Shown here: piece by piece, positions 36,147 through 44,885 of the stretch | Numbering within the stretch: the stretch's first letter is position 1 | How the letters are laid out: every line of letters begins with the position of its first letter | Made by a program: the position numbers and the translations under genes | The notes under the pieces: model-generated | Told to the model about the DNA's origin: nothing | Database searches by the model: none | The model's input: only the letters and a program-made list of their open reading frames with translations | Assembly (NCBI GenBank): GCA_019637795.1 | Contig: JAHBUY010000001.1 | Coordinates: 1,192,221-1,256,220, forward strand | Length of the DNA stretch: 64,000 bases | Reading direction: 5' to 3' | DNA from: a bacterium | Lineage (GTDB): Bacteria; Desulfobacterota; Binatia; HRBIN30; CADEER01

Positions 36147-38618
36147 TCAGCCGCGGATCGGCGTCACCCCGCGCGAGCCGTGCGCCGCCACGTAGGCCGT
36201 GTGCAGGCCGAGGCAGCGGGGGCGCCAGTCGCAGGTGTCACAGGCGTCGACGAAGGCGCGGCCGGCGCGCAGGTCGGCGCCGACCCCTGGCGGCGCCTGC
36301 GCGGCGACCGCCGCCGGCTCGTCGACGGCGCAGGGGGTGAAGCCGCTGGTGCCGAGCACCCGCGCCTCGATGCCGGCGGCGGCGAGGGTACGCAGCGCCG
36401 CCGAGAGGTGGGGTCGCAGCTCGTCGAGCGGCACGATCGCCTCGCCGTAGGCGGCGCGGTCGCGGTAGCCGATCGGAAAGCTGTAGCTGACGTGGCTGAT
36501 GCGCTGCCCGCCGCGGCGCAGCTCCTCGGCGACGAAGCGGGCGTGCGCCGCGAGGCCGGCGACGTTGCCGCGCTCGACGACGCAGTGCACGCCGACCCGC
36601 AGCCCAGCGGCGAGCGCCCGCTGGATGCCGTCGACGGTGCGCGCGAAGCCGCCGGGGCTGCGCGTCAGCGCGTCCGAGGCGCCGGCCTCGGCGGCGTGCA
36701 GCGACACGACGACGGTCTCCAGCCCCGCGGCCTGCAGCGCGTCGAGCACCCCGGGCTCGCCGAAGCGGACGGCGTTGGTCTCCAGCGTGACCGCGACCCC
36801 CGCCGCCCGCGCCCGCCGCAGCCACGCCGGCAGCAGCGGCTGCAACGTCGGCTCGCCGCCGCTGAGGATCAGGCCGCGCACGCCGAGGGCGCACAGCTCG
36901 TCGATCCAGCGGGTGAAGACGTCCTCCGGCGGCGCCGGCCAGTCGCGCCCCTGCCAGCACGGGCGGCAGTCCTGGTTGCAAGCGAATCCCAGCCACACGA
37001 TGCCGACCGGATCGCCGGCGCCGTGGAAGACCATGCGGAAGTCCTCGTCGCGCACCGCCAGGAAGGGGCGGTAGCGGTCGAGCGCCGCCAGCAGCGCCGC
37101 CACCGCCGGCACCGGGCGCGGGCCGGACGGATCGCGCGCCGCCAGGCGGTCGCGCAGCGCGTGCAGCGCCGCCGCGTCGCGCGGATCGGCGAAGGGATCG
37201 CCGCCGTCGGCGCGATAGGAACAGGCGAGGTGCGCGGTGCGGCACCACGCCGGCCGCGTCGGGTCGGCGGCGGCGAAATCGAGCGTCGCGGCGCGGCCCG
37301 ACGGCAGGCGCAGCTCGACCGCGCCGCGCCATTCGCCGGCGCCCGCCTCGGCCGGCCCGACCGTCGCCGTGCGCACCGCGTCGCCGCAATCGAGCAGCGC
37401 CAGCAGGCGGTCGCGCGCCGCCGCGGCGAGCGTCGCCACGAACGGCGACAGCGGCGACGACGCCGGCGCCGCCGCCTCGACCGCCGGCGCCGGCGCGGGC
37501 GCGCTCACCGCGATGCCGAGGGCGCGCCGCTTGCGCTCGAGCGCCGCCTGCAGCGCGGCGGCGCCGGCCAATCCGTTCTGCGCCTCGGCGAGCGCCAGGA
37601 GGCGCGGCGCCGGGATGCGCAGCGAGCCGCGGGCGACGACGTGGATGCGCGGCTGCGGCGAGTCGTTGACCACGTAGTGCGGCTTGGCGACGTTCATCAG
37701 CAGCGCCGTGCCGGGGCGGAACGGCGCCACCCGGGTGTACGGCGTGTCGGCGCCGTCCGCAGCGCAGTCGATCACCAGCCGGCAGTCGTCCGGCATGTTG
37801 AGCGCCACGTTGAGCGAACGCATCACCGGCGGGCCGACGCCGTCGACGTGCACGGCGATGCGCGCCCCCGGCAGCAGCATGAGGAACGAGACGGTGCGGC
37901 AGTGGTCGAAATCGAGCACCGCGTCGAGCAGCGCCATGGTCAGCGGGCAGCGGGCGGCGATCTCGGTGCGGCGGTAGCGCGACTGGTCCTCGAAGATGCC
38001 GGCGTCGTCGGCGGTGGTCGCGACGTGCGCCGGATCGCCGTCGAGGGCGTGCAGCGCCAGGCCGCGCCAGCCGGTGATGCCGTAGGTCGGATCGCTCTGG
38101 TAGGCGACGAAGCGGTCCTGCAGCGCCAGCGCCTCGGCGTACGCCGCCTGGTGATCGAAGCGCAGGCCGAGATCGATGTACGGCGTGAGATCGAGGTGCA
38201 GGTTGATCTCCGCCTCCGCGGCGCGCCCCGCCTCGGCGCTCGGCCCGGCGGCGTCGACGTCCCGCGGACCGTCGACCGCCGCCCAGGCGAAGCCGTCCTC
38301 GGCGGCGCGCACGGCGGCGAGCACGGCGCGGTACAGCGCCGCCGTCGCCGCCCCCGGCGCCTCGACCGCGAGGCCGACGGCGAAGCGCTCGGTGCGCCCC
38401 CACTTCGGCGGCGCGCCGTCCCGGGCGCGCAGGACCACCCGCGCCCGCTCGCCGGCCGGCCCGCGGTACAGCGCCGCGATCGACTCGTCCTGGATCACCG
38501 CGCGCGCCAACCGCCAGCCTCCGCCCAGGCCGTGCGGCGGATTCAGCATCCGCGACACCACCGCCTCCTGTCCGGGTGGAATCACCGTGCGCGCGCGCTG
38601 TGTCGGGCTTGACGCCAT
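36147..38618 (-). CDS. Fusion of AspH-type 2-oxoglutarate oxygenase domain and radical SAM domain
   Basis: The 823-residue protein combines two enzyme classes. Residues about 210-330 match the aspartyl/asparaginyl beta-hydroxylase fold: metal site His257-Val-Asp259 (IAVHVDG), second His314 (NVAKPHYVVNDS) and Arg324. Residues about 535-760 are a radical SAM domain with Cys547, Cys551 and Cys554 (FACNQDCRPCWQG), GGEP motif LILSGGEPTLQP and TLETNAVRF. A C-terminal Cys cluster (CDTCDWRPRC) may hold an auxiliary iron-sulfur cluster. The N-terminal 130 residues and the inter-domain block near 420-480 look like a repeated recognition domain. A peptide substrate is inferred; none was found. Confidence 0.78.
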   Translation of the reverse strand: MASSPTQRARTVIPPGQEAVVSRMLNPPHGLGGGWRLARAVIQDESIAALYRGPAGERARVVLRARDGAPPKWGRTERFAVGLAVEAPGAATAALYRAVLAAVRAAEDGFAWAAVDGPRDVDAAGPSAEAGRAAEAEINLHLDLTPYIDLGLRFDHQAAYAEALALQDRFVAYQSDPTYGITGWRGLALHALDGDPAHVATTADDAGIFEDQSRYRRTEIAARCPLTMALLDAVLDFDHCRTVSFLMLLPGARIAVHVDGVGPPVMRSLNVALNMPDDCRLVIDCAADGADTPYTRVAPFRPGTALLMNVAKPHYVVNDSPQPRIHVVARGSLRIPAPRLLALAEAQNGLAGAAALQAALERKRRALGIAVSAPAPAPAVEAAAPASSPLSPFVATLAAAARDRLLALLDCGDAVRTATVGPAEAGAGEWRGAVELRLPSGRAATLDFAAADPTRPAWCRTAHLACSYRADGGDPFADPRDAAALHALRDRLAARDPSGPRPVPAVAALLAALDRYRPFLAVRDEDFRMVFHGAGDPVGIVWLGFACNQDCRPCWQGRDWPAPPEDVFTRWIDELCALGVRGLILSGGEPTLQPLLPAWLRRARAAGVAVTLETNAVRFGEPGVLDALQAAGLETVVVSLHAAEAGASDALTRSPGGFARTVDGIQRALAAGLRVGVHCVVERGNVAGLAAHARFVAEELRRGGQRISHVSYSFPIGYRDRAAYGEAIVPLDELRPHLSAALRTLAAAGIEARVLGTSGFTPCAVDEPAAVAAQAPPGVGADLRAGRAFVDACDTCDWRPRCLGLHTAYVAAHGSRGVTPIRG

Positions 38619-38692
38619 GATGCGACCGGCCGGCCAGCCGCAGGCTTACCAAGCGCGCCGCCGAGTTGAAACGACTTCCCGCCCGGCGGCGG

Positions 38693-38710
38693 GCGGCGCA
38701 CGGTTTGCGT
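38693..38710. repeat. Left target-site duplication of the IS1202-type element
   Basis: GCGGCGCACGGTTTGCGT at 38693-38710 recurs exactly at 41333-41350, immediately outside the element ends. An 18-base duplication fits the longer-duplication groups of the IS1202 family, from memory. Confidence 0.75.
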
Positions 38711-38739
38711 GTTGAAGCTCAGTGATTTTGTCCGCCTAA

Positions 38740-39942
38740 GGAACCTCTGCATAAGGCCGGGGCGTCATGTATAGTGCGCCGCAGCTGAGTGCGGAGGTGG
38801 TGTGGTGATGGAGAAGCAGCAAACGTTTGCGTCGGTGGCGTGGAGCCAGAAGGGCAAGGTGACGCGTCGCGAACGGTTCCTGGCGGAAATGGATGCCGTG
38901 GTGCCGTGGGCCGAGTTGCTGCGGGTGATTGCGCCGCACTACCCGAAGGCGGGCAACGGCCGGCAGCCCCTGGGGTTGAGAAAATGCTGCGGATTTACTT
39001 CGTCCAGCAGTGGTTCAACCTGTCGACCCGCAACAGAGGACTCCGCTGTACGACAGCGAGGTCGATCCGGCGCTTTGTGCGCATCGAGGTTGAGAAGATG
39101 TCGTCCCCGACGAAACGACGATTTTGCGTTTCCGCCACCTGCTGGAGAAGCAGGGCCTGACGGCGAAGCTCTTCGAGCTGGTGAAGGAGCTGCTGCAGGC
39201 GAAGCGGCTGTTGCTGAAGGCCGGCACCATTGTGGATGCGACGATCATCGCCGCGCCGAGTTCGACCAAAAGCGGACAAAGCGCGCGATCCCGAGATGAA
39301 AGCAGACGCGCAAGGGGAACCAGTGGCACTTCGGGATGAAGCTGCACATTGGGACCGATACGCGGGGCCCGCGTGACAGCGTGGTGGCCACCAATACGGC
39401 GACCGCGGACATCACGCATGGAGGAGCTGCTCCATGGCGAGAGAGCGCGGTGTACGGGGACAAGGCGTACTGGAAGGAAGCCGATCGCCAGGCGTTCGAG
39501 GCGGCCGGAGTGCGGTACCGCATGAATCGGCGTCAGCGGTCGTCAGCCGCTGAGCGAGCGGTGGCGCCAGATCAACCGGGGCGCGCTCGCGCATTCGCGC
39601 GCGCGGCGAACATCCGTTTCCCATCGTGAAGCGGCTGTGGTTCGCCAAGGTGCGCGCTACCGCGGCTTGCCAGACCTGGCGCGAGCGCAGACGATGTTCG
39701 CATTGGCGAATCTGTACAGTGTCCGTCATCACCTCCTGCCCGCGGGGGCGCGGTGCGCGCTGTGAATGGGCGAACGCGGACTGTGAACGCAATGCCACGA
39801 ACCTCGACACTCCGGCGATACGCGGGCCCCCGGCAATTCCACCCGGCTGGCGGCGAATTCTCGCTCGTCGAGCCCTGCTGATGCCGGGAGCCGTCCAAGT
39901 TTTCACGATTTCATTCACTGACGGGACCTGTGCAGAGGTTCC
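38740..39942 (+). mobile_element. IS5-type insertion sequence nested in the IS1202-type left end
   Basis: Termini GGAACCTCTGCA (38740) and its complement TGCAGAGGTTCC (ending 39942) form the inverted repeats. A 4-base duplication CTAA flanks both sides (38736-38739 and 39943-39946), the YTAR type of the IS5 family. Removing 1203 bases and one CTAA restores the tandem inverted repeats of the host element. Confidence 0.82.
38808..39765 (+). pseudogene. IS5-family transposase, multiply frameshifted
   Basis: Pieces of one IS5 transposase appear in alternating frames: MEKQQTFASVAWSQKGKVTR, then KMLRIYFVQQWFNLS, then RFRHLLEKQGLTAKLFELVK with GTIVDATIIAAPSSTK (first catalytic Asp), then MKLHIGTDTRG, AVYGDKAYWKEADRQAFEAA and LANLYSVRHHLLPAG. 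At least four frame changes separate them, so no active transposase can be made. The first start is ATG 38808 and the last in-frame TGA is at 39763-39765. Confidence 0.8.
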
Positions 39943-39990
39943 CTAACTGCTCAGTGAAAATGTCCGCCCCTCCGCGGCAAAGAAGGAGGG

Positions 39991-41272
39991 ATGGAGAGGA
40001 TGAGCAAGCGGCAATGGAAGCGGCTGGACGCCGTGGAGCGGATCGAGCGAGGGGCGCTGACGGTGGGAGAAGCGGCAGAGGTGCTGGGACTGTCGAAGCG
40101 GCAGGTGCGACGGCTGCGGCGGGCGGTGGGGCGGCGTGGGGCGAAAGGAGTGCAGCACGGGAACACGGGGCGGGCGCCGAAGCACCGCTTGGGGGAAGCG
40201 GTGCGGGAGCAGATCCTGGAGCTGCGGCGCAAGAAGTACGACGGGTTCAACGACCAGCACTTCACCGAGAAGCTGGGGGACGTGGAAGGGGTCAAGGTCT
40301 CTCGGGCCAGCGATGCAGCGGCTGCTGCGCGGCGGCGGGCACGCCGCGCCGGCGGCGCGCCCGAAACACCGCCGGCGCCAGAGACCGCAAACCGCCAGGC
40401 GGGGTTGATGATCCTCTGGGACGGCAGCCGACACGAGTGGCTCGGGGGCGCGGGCCGATGCTGTGCCTGATGGGAGCGATCGATGACGCGACCGGCGAGC
40501 TGCTGCCTGGGGCGTCGTTCGTGGAGCAGGGAGTGCGCGGCAGGAGGGTACCTGCGGTGCTGCGAGCGATCGCGGAGGCGAAAGGACTTCCGTACAGCGC
40601 CTACGTGGATCGGCACGGAGCCTGAAGCGCAACGACGCGCACTGGACGCTGGAAGAGGAGTTACGCGGGGTCCAAGACCCGACGCAGGTGGGCCGGGCGC
40701 TCGCGGCCTTGGAGATTGAGGTGATCTACGCGCGCTGTCGCCGCAGGCGAGGGGCCGAGTGGAGCGGCTGTGGGGCACGCTGCAGGATCGGTTGCTCCGA
40801 ACCGGTTGGTGGGGGCCACGACCGTGGAGGAGGCCAATGCCGTGCTGGAGGCCTTTCGGGCGGAGCACAACCAGCGGTTTGCCATTCCCCCGGCCGAGGC
40901 CACCCCGGCGTGGCGGCCGGTGCCGACGGGGACCGATCTGAGCCGGATCTGCAGCTTCCAGTACGAGGCGACCGTGCTGAACGACAACACCGTGCGGATC
41001 GGCGGCTGGTCCTCGACATCCCGCCCGGCCCGCGCAAGCGCAGTATATGCGAGACGCGCGTCGAGGTGCGCCAGCTCCTCGACGGCAGCTGGCGCGTCTA
41101 CGGCGGCGACACGGTGATCGCCACGGCCGCCGCCACCTCGCCCGGCGCCCTCCGCACGCTCAAGCGCCGGCGGCGGCGGCCGCCGAGCGCCGCCTCGGTG
41201 GGGAAAACTCCAGTCGCCCTGCGGGCTCCTTCCGTTTCCCCCACCGACATGATCCCGTCACCACCACGATGA
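39991..41272 (+). pseudogene. ISNCY/IS1202-type transposase, frameshifted
   Basis: The first frame gives MSKRQWKRLDAVERIERGAL with a helix-turn-helix (TVGEAAEVLGLSKRQVRRLR) and KYDGFNDQHFTEKLG. After frame changes the reading continues with LMILWDGSRHEWL, MLCLMGAIDDATGELLPGAS, GLPYSAYVDRHGA, HWTLEEELRGVQDP and EEANAVLEAFRAEHNQRFAI. These are the blocks of IS1202-type transposases, with a DDE-type core. At least four frame changes make it inactive. Confidence 0.78.
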
Positions 41273-41332
41273 ACCCCGGGGGGACGGAATCACTGAGCAG
41301 TTGAGGGCGGACAGAATCACTGAGCAGCGACA

Positions 41333-41350
41333 GCGGCGCACGGTTTGCGT
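41333..41350. repeat. Right target-site duplication of the IS1202-type element
   Basis: This exact copy of the 18 bases at 38693-38710 marks the right boundary of the insertion and shows that the two radical SAM genes were neighbours before it. Confidence 0.75.
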
Positions 41351-41403
41351 CGCTTCTCCGCCGCCGGCTGTGCTACGCGTCGCAGTCGGAGGCGCCAGGC
41401 GTC

Positions 41404-43452
41404 GTGAGCGAACATAGCGGCCCGAGCGGTCTGCCCGCCGGACCGGCGTGGCCCGAGGACGATCGCGGCGACGGCGGCGGCCTGGACGGTTGGCGGATCG
41501 CCAGGGTGACCGGCTCGCTGCCGACCGCGGTCAGCTTCTGGCTCGAGCGCGACGACGGCGCGGCGCGCATCCAGATCGTGGTCAGCCAGCGCGGCGAGGG
41601 GCGCTGCCTGCAAGCGACGCCGCTCGGCGACGTGTCGTACCACCGCCTGGTCGGGCTCGACGAACGCGAGGCGGCCGAGATCACGCAGGCGTTCGCCGCG
41701 GCGGTGACCGCGAACGGCGTCCCGATCGCCCGCCACTTCCCGCATCTCGCGGCCGAAGCGGCGGCCGACGACGACGCGGCGCGGCTGCGCCTGGCGGCGC
41801 TCGTCGAGCCGGCGACGCGCCTGCTCGGCGGCCAGCACGAGGACTTCGCCACCCTGCCGGCGCAGCAGTTGCCGACGCTGCTCTACTTCGACCCGCCGGG
41901 GATCGCCGAGTTCCTCGCGCCGCAGCTCGTGGTCGACGGCCCGCCGCTGCTCGACTGGGTGTTCCGCGGCATCTACCTGCCGAGCGTGGCGCGCCGCAGC
42001 AGCGCCGACTTCGGCGCCTACATCCTCGAATTCACGCACCGGGAGCAGGAGCAGATCGCGCGCCTGGGGCTGCGCGTCGACGGCGACCAGTCGAAGGCCT
42101 TCGCCCGCTGCGGCCGGCTGTCGCTCGCCATCCTGCACGAGGGCGAGGTCGACGCGGTGCCGATGGAGATCGCCTCGCTGGCCTCGTGGGTGGCGGCGCT
42201 GCTGCGCCTCAAGTCGTCGGCCGCGCTGGCGATCCGCGTCCCCGGCCAGCTCGCCGAGGTGCGCGCCATCTCCCACCCGGCGCGCGCCGATACCCTGGAG
42301 ACGCGCCGCGAGGCGGACGGCCGGGGCGGCGAGCAGGTGGTGGCCGCGGTGAGCGCGCCGCCGGCGCTCAACCTGGCGCTCGATCCCGATTGCGGCCAGC
42401 GCTGCGTCTTCTGCTCGGTGAAATCGTACGTCACCCCGACCGACGCCGGCGCGGTCGACGTCGACGACATCCGCGTGCAGTTGGAGAAGGCGCGCGATCA
42501 GGGCGTCCGCCAGGTGCGGCTCAACGGCATCGACCCGCTGCGCCACTCGCGCGTCCTCGACGTGCTGGAGCTGATCCGCACGATGGGGTTCAGCGACCTC
42601 GACGTCTTCTCGACCGGCCGCCGCCTCGCCGACGCGGACTTCCGCGGCCGCTTCCTCGCCGCCATGCCGACCCGCTTCACCATCTACGTGCCGCTGTACG
42701 GCGTCAGCCCGGCGGTGCACGACGCGGTGACCGGCACCCCCGGCGCGCACGCCGAGGTGCTGGCGGCGATCGCCGCGCTGCGCGCCGAAGCGCCGGCCGG
42801 GGCGCTGCGCATCAGCACCATCCTGGTGCGCCAGAACGCGGCCGAGATCGTGCCGCTCCTGCGCTGGCTGCGCGGCAACGGCCTCGGCGCGCACATCGGC
42901 GCCCACCTGCCCTACCCGATGCGGCCGACCACCCGCGATCCCTACATGGGGTCGGCGATGCGCGAGACGGAGCTGCTGGCGGACGTGCTGGCGGACGTGC
43001 AGGCGCTGCCGGCCGACGAACAGGCCTGGGCGCTGGCGGTGCTGGGCGGCGCCTTCCGCCACCCCTGCATCCGTTGGCAGGCCGAGCGCGCCTCGGCGCT
43101 GCCGGTGCTCGGCGCCGCCTTCCCGGAGCGCGCCTTCCCGCTCGCCGGCACCGAGTATCGGAGCGACGCCTTCATGCACGCCAGCGGCACCAGCGGCGAG
43201 GCGGAGGCGTTCTCGGTGGCGGTGGTCGAGTGCCCGCACGCCGCGACCTGCGCCCTGGCGCCGGTCTGCCCGCGCGAGCACTACGCCGCCTACGCGCAAC
43301 ACTTCGGCCTGGACGAATTCCGCGCCGTCACCCCGGCCGATCTCTACACGGCGCGGCCGGTCGGCCCGGGGCTGCGCCGGCTGGCGGCGAAGGGGCGCCA
43401 GGTCGGCGCCGACGTGTGGGGCCGCGTCCGGGCGTGGACGGCGCGGCCGTAG
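41404..43452 (+). CDS. Radical SAM protein with long N-terminal region
   Basis: The 682-residue protein has an N-terminal region of about 320 residues (SFWLERDDGAARIQIVVSQ; RSSADFGAYILEFTHREQ) before the radical SAM core, whose cluster motif is Cys330-x3-Cys334-x2-Cys337 in DPDCGQRCVFCSVKSY. The core continues VRQVRLNGIDPLRHSRVLD and TIYVPLYGVSPAVHDAVTG. A C-terminal Cys group (ECPHAATCALAPVCPREHY) suggests an auxiliary cluster as in SPASM/twitch proteins. It is the first gene of a plus-strand pair with the SGNH hydrolase, 14 bases downstream. Subfamily and substrate are unknown. Confidence 0.8.
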   Translation: MSEHSGPSGLPAGPAWPEDDRGDGGGLDGWRIARVTGSLPTAVSFWLERDDGAARIQIVVSQRGEGRCLQATPLGDVSYHRLVGLDEREAAEITQAFAAAVTANGVPIARHFPHLAAEAAADDDAARLRLAALVEPATRLLGGQHEDFATLPAQQLPTLLYFDPPGIAEFLAPQLVVDGPPLLDWVFRGIYLPSVARRSSADFGAYILEFTHREQEQIARLGLRVDGDQSKAFARCGRLSLAILHEGEVDAVPMEIASLASWVAALLRLKSSAALAIRVPGQLAEVRAISHPARADTLETRREADGRGGEQVVAAVSAPPALNLALDPDCGQRCVFCSVKSYVTPTDAGAVDVDDIRVQLEKARDQGVRQVRLNGIDPLRHSRVLDVLELIRTMGFSDLDVFSTGRRLADADFRGRFLAAMPTRFTIYVPLYGVSPAVHDAVTGTPGAHAEVLAAIAALRAEAPAGALRISTILVRQNAAEIVPLLRWLRGNGLGAHIGAHLPYPMRPTTRDPYMGSAMRETELLADVLADVQALPADEQAWALAVLGGAFRHPCIRWQAERASALPVLGAAFPERAFPLAGTEYRSDAFMHASGTSGEAEAFSVAVVECPHAATCALAPVCPREHYAAYAQHFGLDEFRAVTPADLYTARPVGPGLRRLAAKGRQVGADVWGRVRAWTARP

Positions 43453-43466
43453 CCGCTCCCCCTGGC

Positions 43467-44885
43467 ATGCCGCCGGCCGCGCCGCACGCCCTCGCCAGCG
43501 ACGCCGAGGCGCAGGTGCTCGGCCTGCTCCTGGTGGCGGTGCCGCTGCTGCTCGGCTGGATCCTCGGCGGCGCGCTGCGGCCGCTGTATCGCCGCGCCGG
43601 CGGCTGGCGCCGCCTGCCGATCGTGGCGCTCGCCGCCCTGCCGCTGCTCCTCGCCGTGCCGGCGGCGCACGCCATCCCGGCGATCGGCTCCTGGGACGTC
43701 ATCGCGTGCATGGCCTGGATCGCGCTCGCCATGGCGCTGTCGATCCCGCACACGCCGCGGGCCCGCAACCGCGTCGCGCTCCTGGTGCTGCCGGCGGTGA
43801 GCCTGCTGGCGCTCGAGCTCCTGTCGCGCGTCGCGCTGCCGCCGCCGCCGCGCTTTCCGCCGCCGCGCGCGGCGCACCTGGTGGTCAGCTTCTCGAACCG
43901 CGACGCGCCGTGCGACGCGCTCTTCCCCGACGCCAGCGGCTTCATCGACGGGCGCGCCGCCGACGCCGGGGCGCGGCCGTTCACCGTCGTCCACGTCGGC
44001 GATTCGATGGTGTTCGGCAACGGCGTGCAGCGCGACCAGACCTTCACCGCCTTGCTCGAAGCCCGCCAGCCCGAGGTCGCGCACGTCAACGGCGGCACGC
44101 CCGGGGCGGGTCCCGACACCGACCTGATCGCCAGCGGCCACTGGCGGCGGCAGCTCCGTCCCGATCTCACCGTGGTCTACGTCTTCATGGGCAACGACGT
44201 GCACGACGTCGATCGCGCCTACACGTGCTGCGACATGGGGCCGCTGCTCGACTGGAGCGGCGGCGAGCCGCGGCCGCGCTGCACGGCGCTGGAGTGGGCC
44301 TTCCCCACCGGCGTGCTGCTCTCCAGCAGCCCGGCGCCGTATCCGTTCCGCGTCGCCGCCCGCCAGTCGGCGTTCGCCGCCCAGGTCACCGCCGCCTTCG
44401 ACGCCGTCAACCGCGCCATCCTCGGCCGGCAACTGTTCAACGTGAACTTCGGCCGCGACAAAGGGGGCGCGGTCGACGAGCGCCTCGACAAGGTCGAGCG
44501 CATCCTGCGCGCCCTGCGCGACGACTTCGCGCGCGACCACGCCCGCCTGCTGCTGGTGATCCTGCCCTTTCGCCAGACCTTGGAGCGCGCCCACGGCGTC
44601 GCGCCCAGCAACGTCGATCCGTGGGGCAGCCTGGAGGCGGGCCGCGCCGCCGAACAGCGCGTCGCCGCCGGCGCCCGTGGGCTCGGCATCGACGTCCTCG
44701 ACGCGTGGGATCTGCTCGATGCCGCCATCGCCCGCCAGGGCGTGCCGCCGTGGTTCGCCGGCGATTACCCGGGCGACGTCCACCTGAGCCCCGCCGGGCA
44801 CGCGCTGCTCGCCGACTGGCTGGCGCCGCAGATCGCGGCGCGGCTCGGCGACGGCCGGGCCGCGGCGGCGGTCAGCGACCGCTGA
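43467..44885 (+). CDS. Membrane-anchored SGNH/GDSL-family hydrolase
   Basis: This 472-residue protein has three N-terminal hydrophobic segments (about residues 18-35, 48-65 and 75-115) and an extracytoplasmic SGNH domain with VVHVGDSMVFGNGV (Ser), NGGTPGAGPDTDLI (Gly), VYVFMGNDVHDVD (Asn) and DVHLSPAGHALLADW (Asp/His). Such domains deacylate or acylate sugars and lipids at the cell surface. It follows the radical SAM gene by 14 bases and overlaps the convergent membrane protein gene by 14 bases at the 3' end. Confidence 0.82.
   Translation: MPPAAPHALASDAEAQVLGLLLVAVPLLLGWILGGALRPLYRRAGGWRRLPIVALAALPLLLAVPAAHAIPAIGSWDVIACMAWIALAMALSIPHTPRARNRVALLVLPAVSLLALELLSRVALPPPPRFPPPRAAHLVVSFSNRDAPCDALFPDASGFIDGRAADAGARPFTVVHVGDSMVFGNGVQRDQTFTALLEARQPEVAHVNGGTPGAGPDTDLIASGHWRRQLRPDLTVVYVFMGNDVHDVDRAYTCCDMGPLLDWSGGEPRPRCTALEWAFPTGVLLSSSPAPYPFRVAARQSAFAAQVTAAFDAVNRAILGRQLFNVNFGRDKGGAVDERLDKVERILRALRDDFARDHARLLLVILPFRQTLERAHGVAPSNVDPWGSLEAGRAAEQRVAAGARGLGIDVLDAWDLLDAAIARQGVPPWFAGDYPGDVHLSPAGHALLADWLAPQIAARLGDGRAAAAVSDR

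Larger units (their letters stand above)
38711..41332 (+). mobile_element. IS1202/ISNCY-type insertion sequence, interrupted by an IS5-type element
   Basis: The ends match as terminal inverted repeats: left GCTCAGTGATTTTGTCCGCC against right (reverse complement) GCTCAGTGATTCTGTCCGCC. Each end carries a second copy of the repeat further in (left CTGCTCAGTGAAAATGTCCG, right CACTGAGCAGTTG). The 18-base flanks are identical. The element inserted between the 2OG-radical SAM gene and the next radical SAM gene. It is broken by a nested IS5-type element and by frameshifts in its transposase. Confidence 0.8.

Noticed and set aside
35379..38612. 1077-codon plus-strand frame
   Set aside because: It is a shadow frame of the TPR gene and the antisense of the 2OG-radical SAM fusion. 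It has no signal, domains or plausible start context.
41448..44885. 1145-codon plus-strand frame overlapping the radical SAM gene
   Set aside because: Most of it is an alternative frame of the radical SAM gene. Only its last part, the SGNH hydrolase from ATG 43467, is real.
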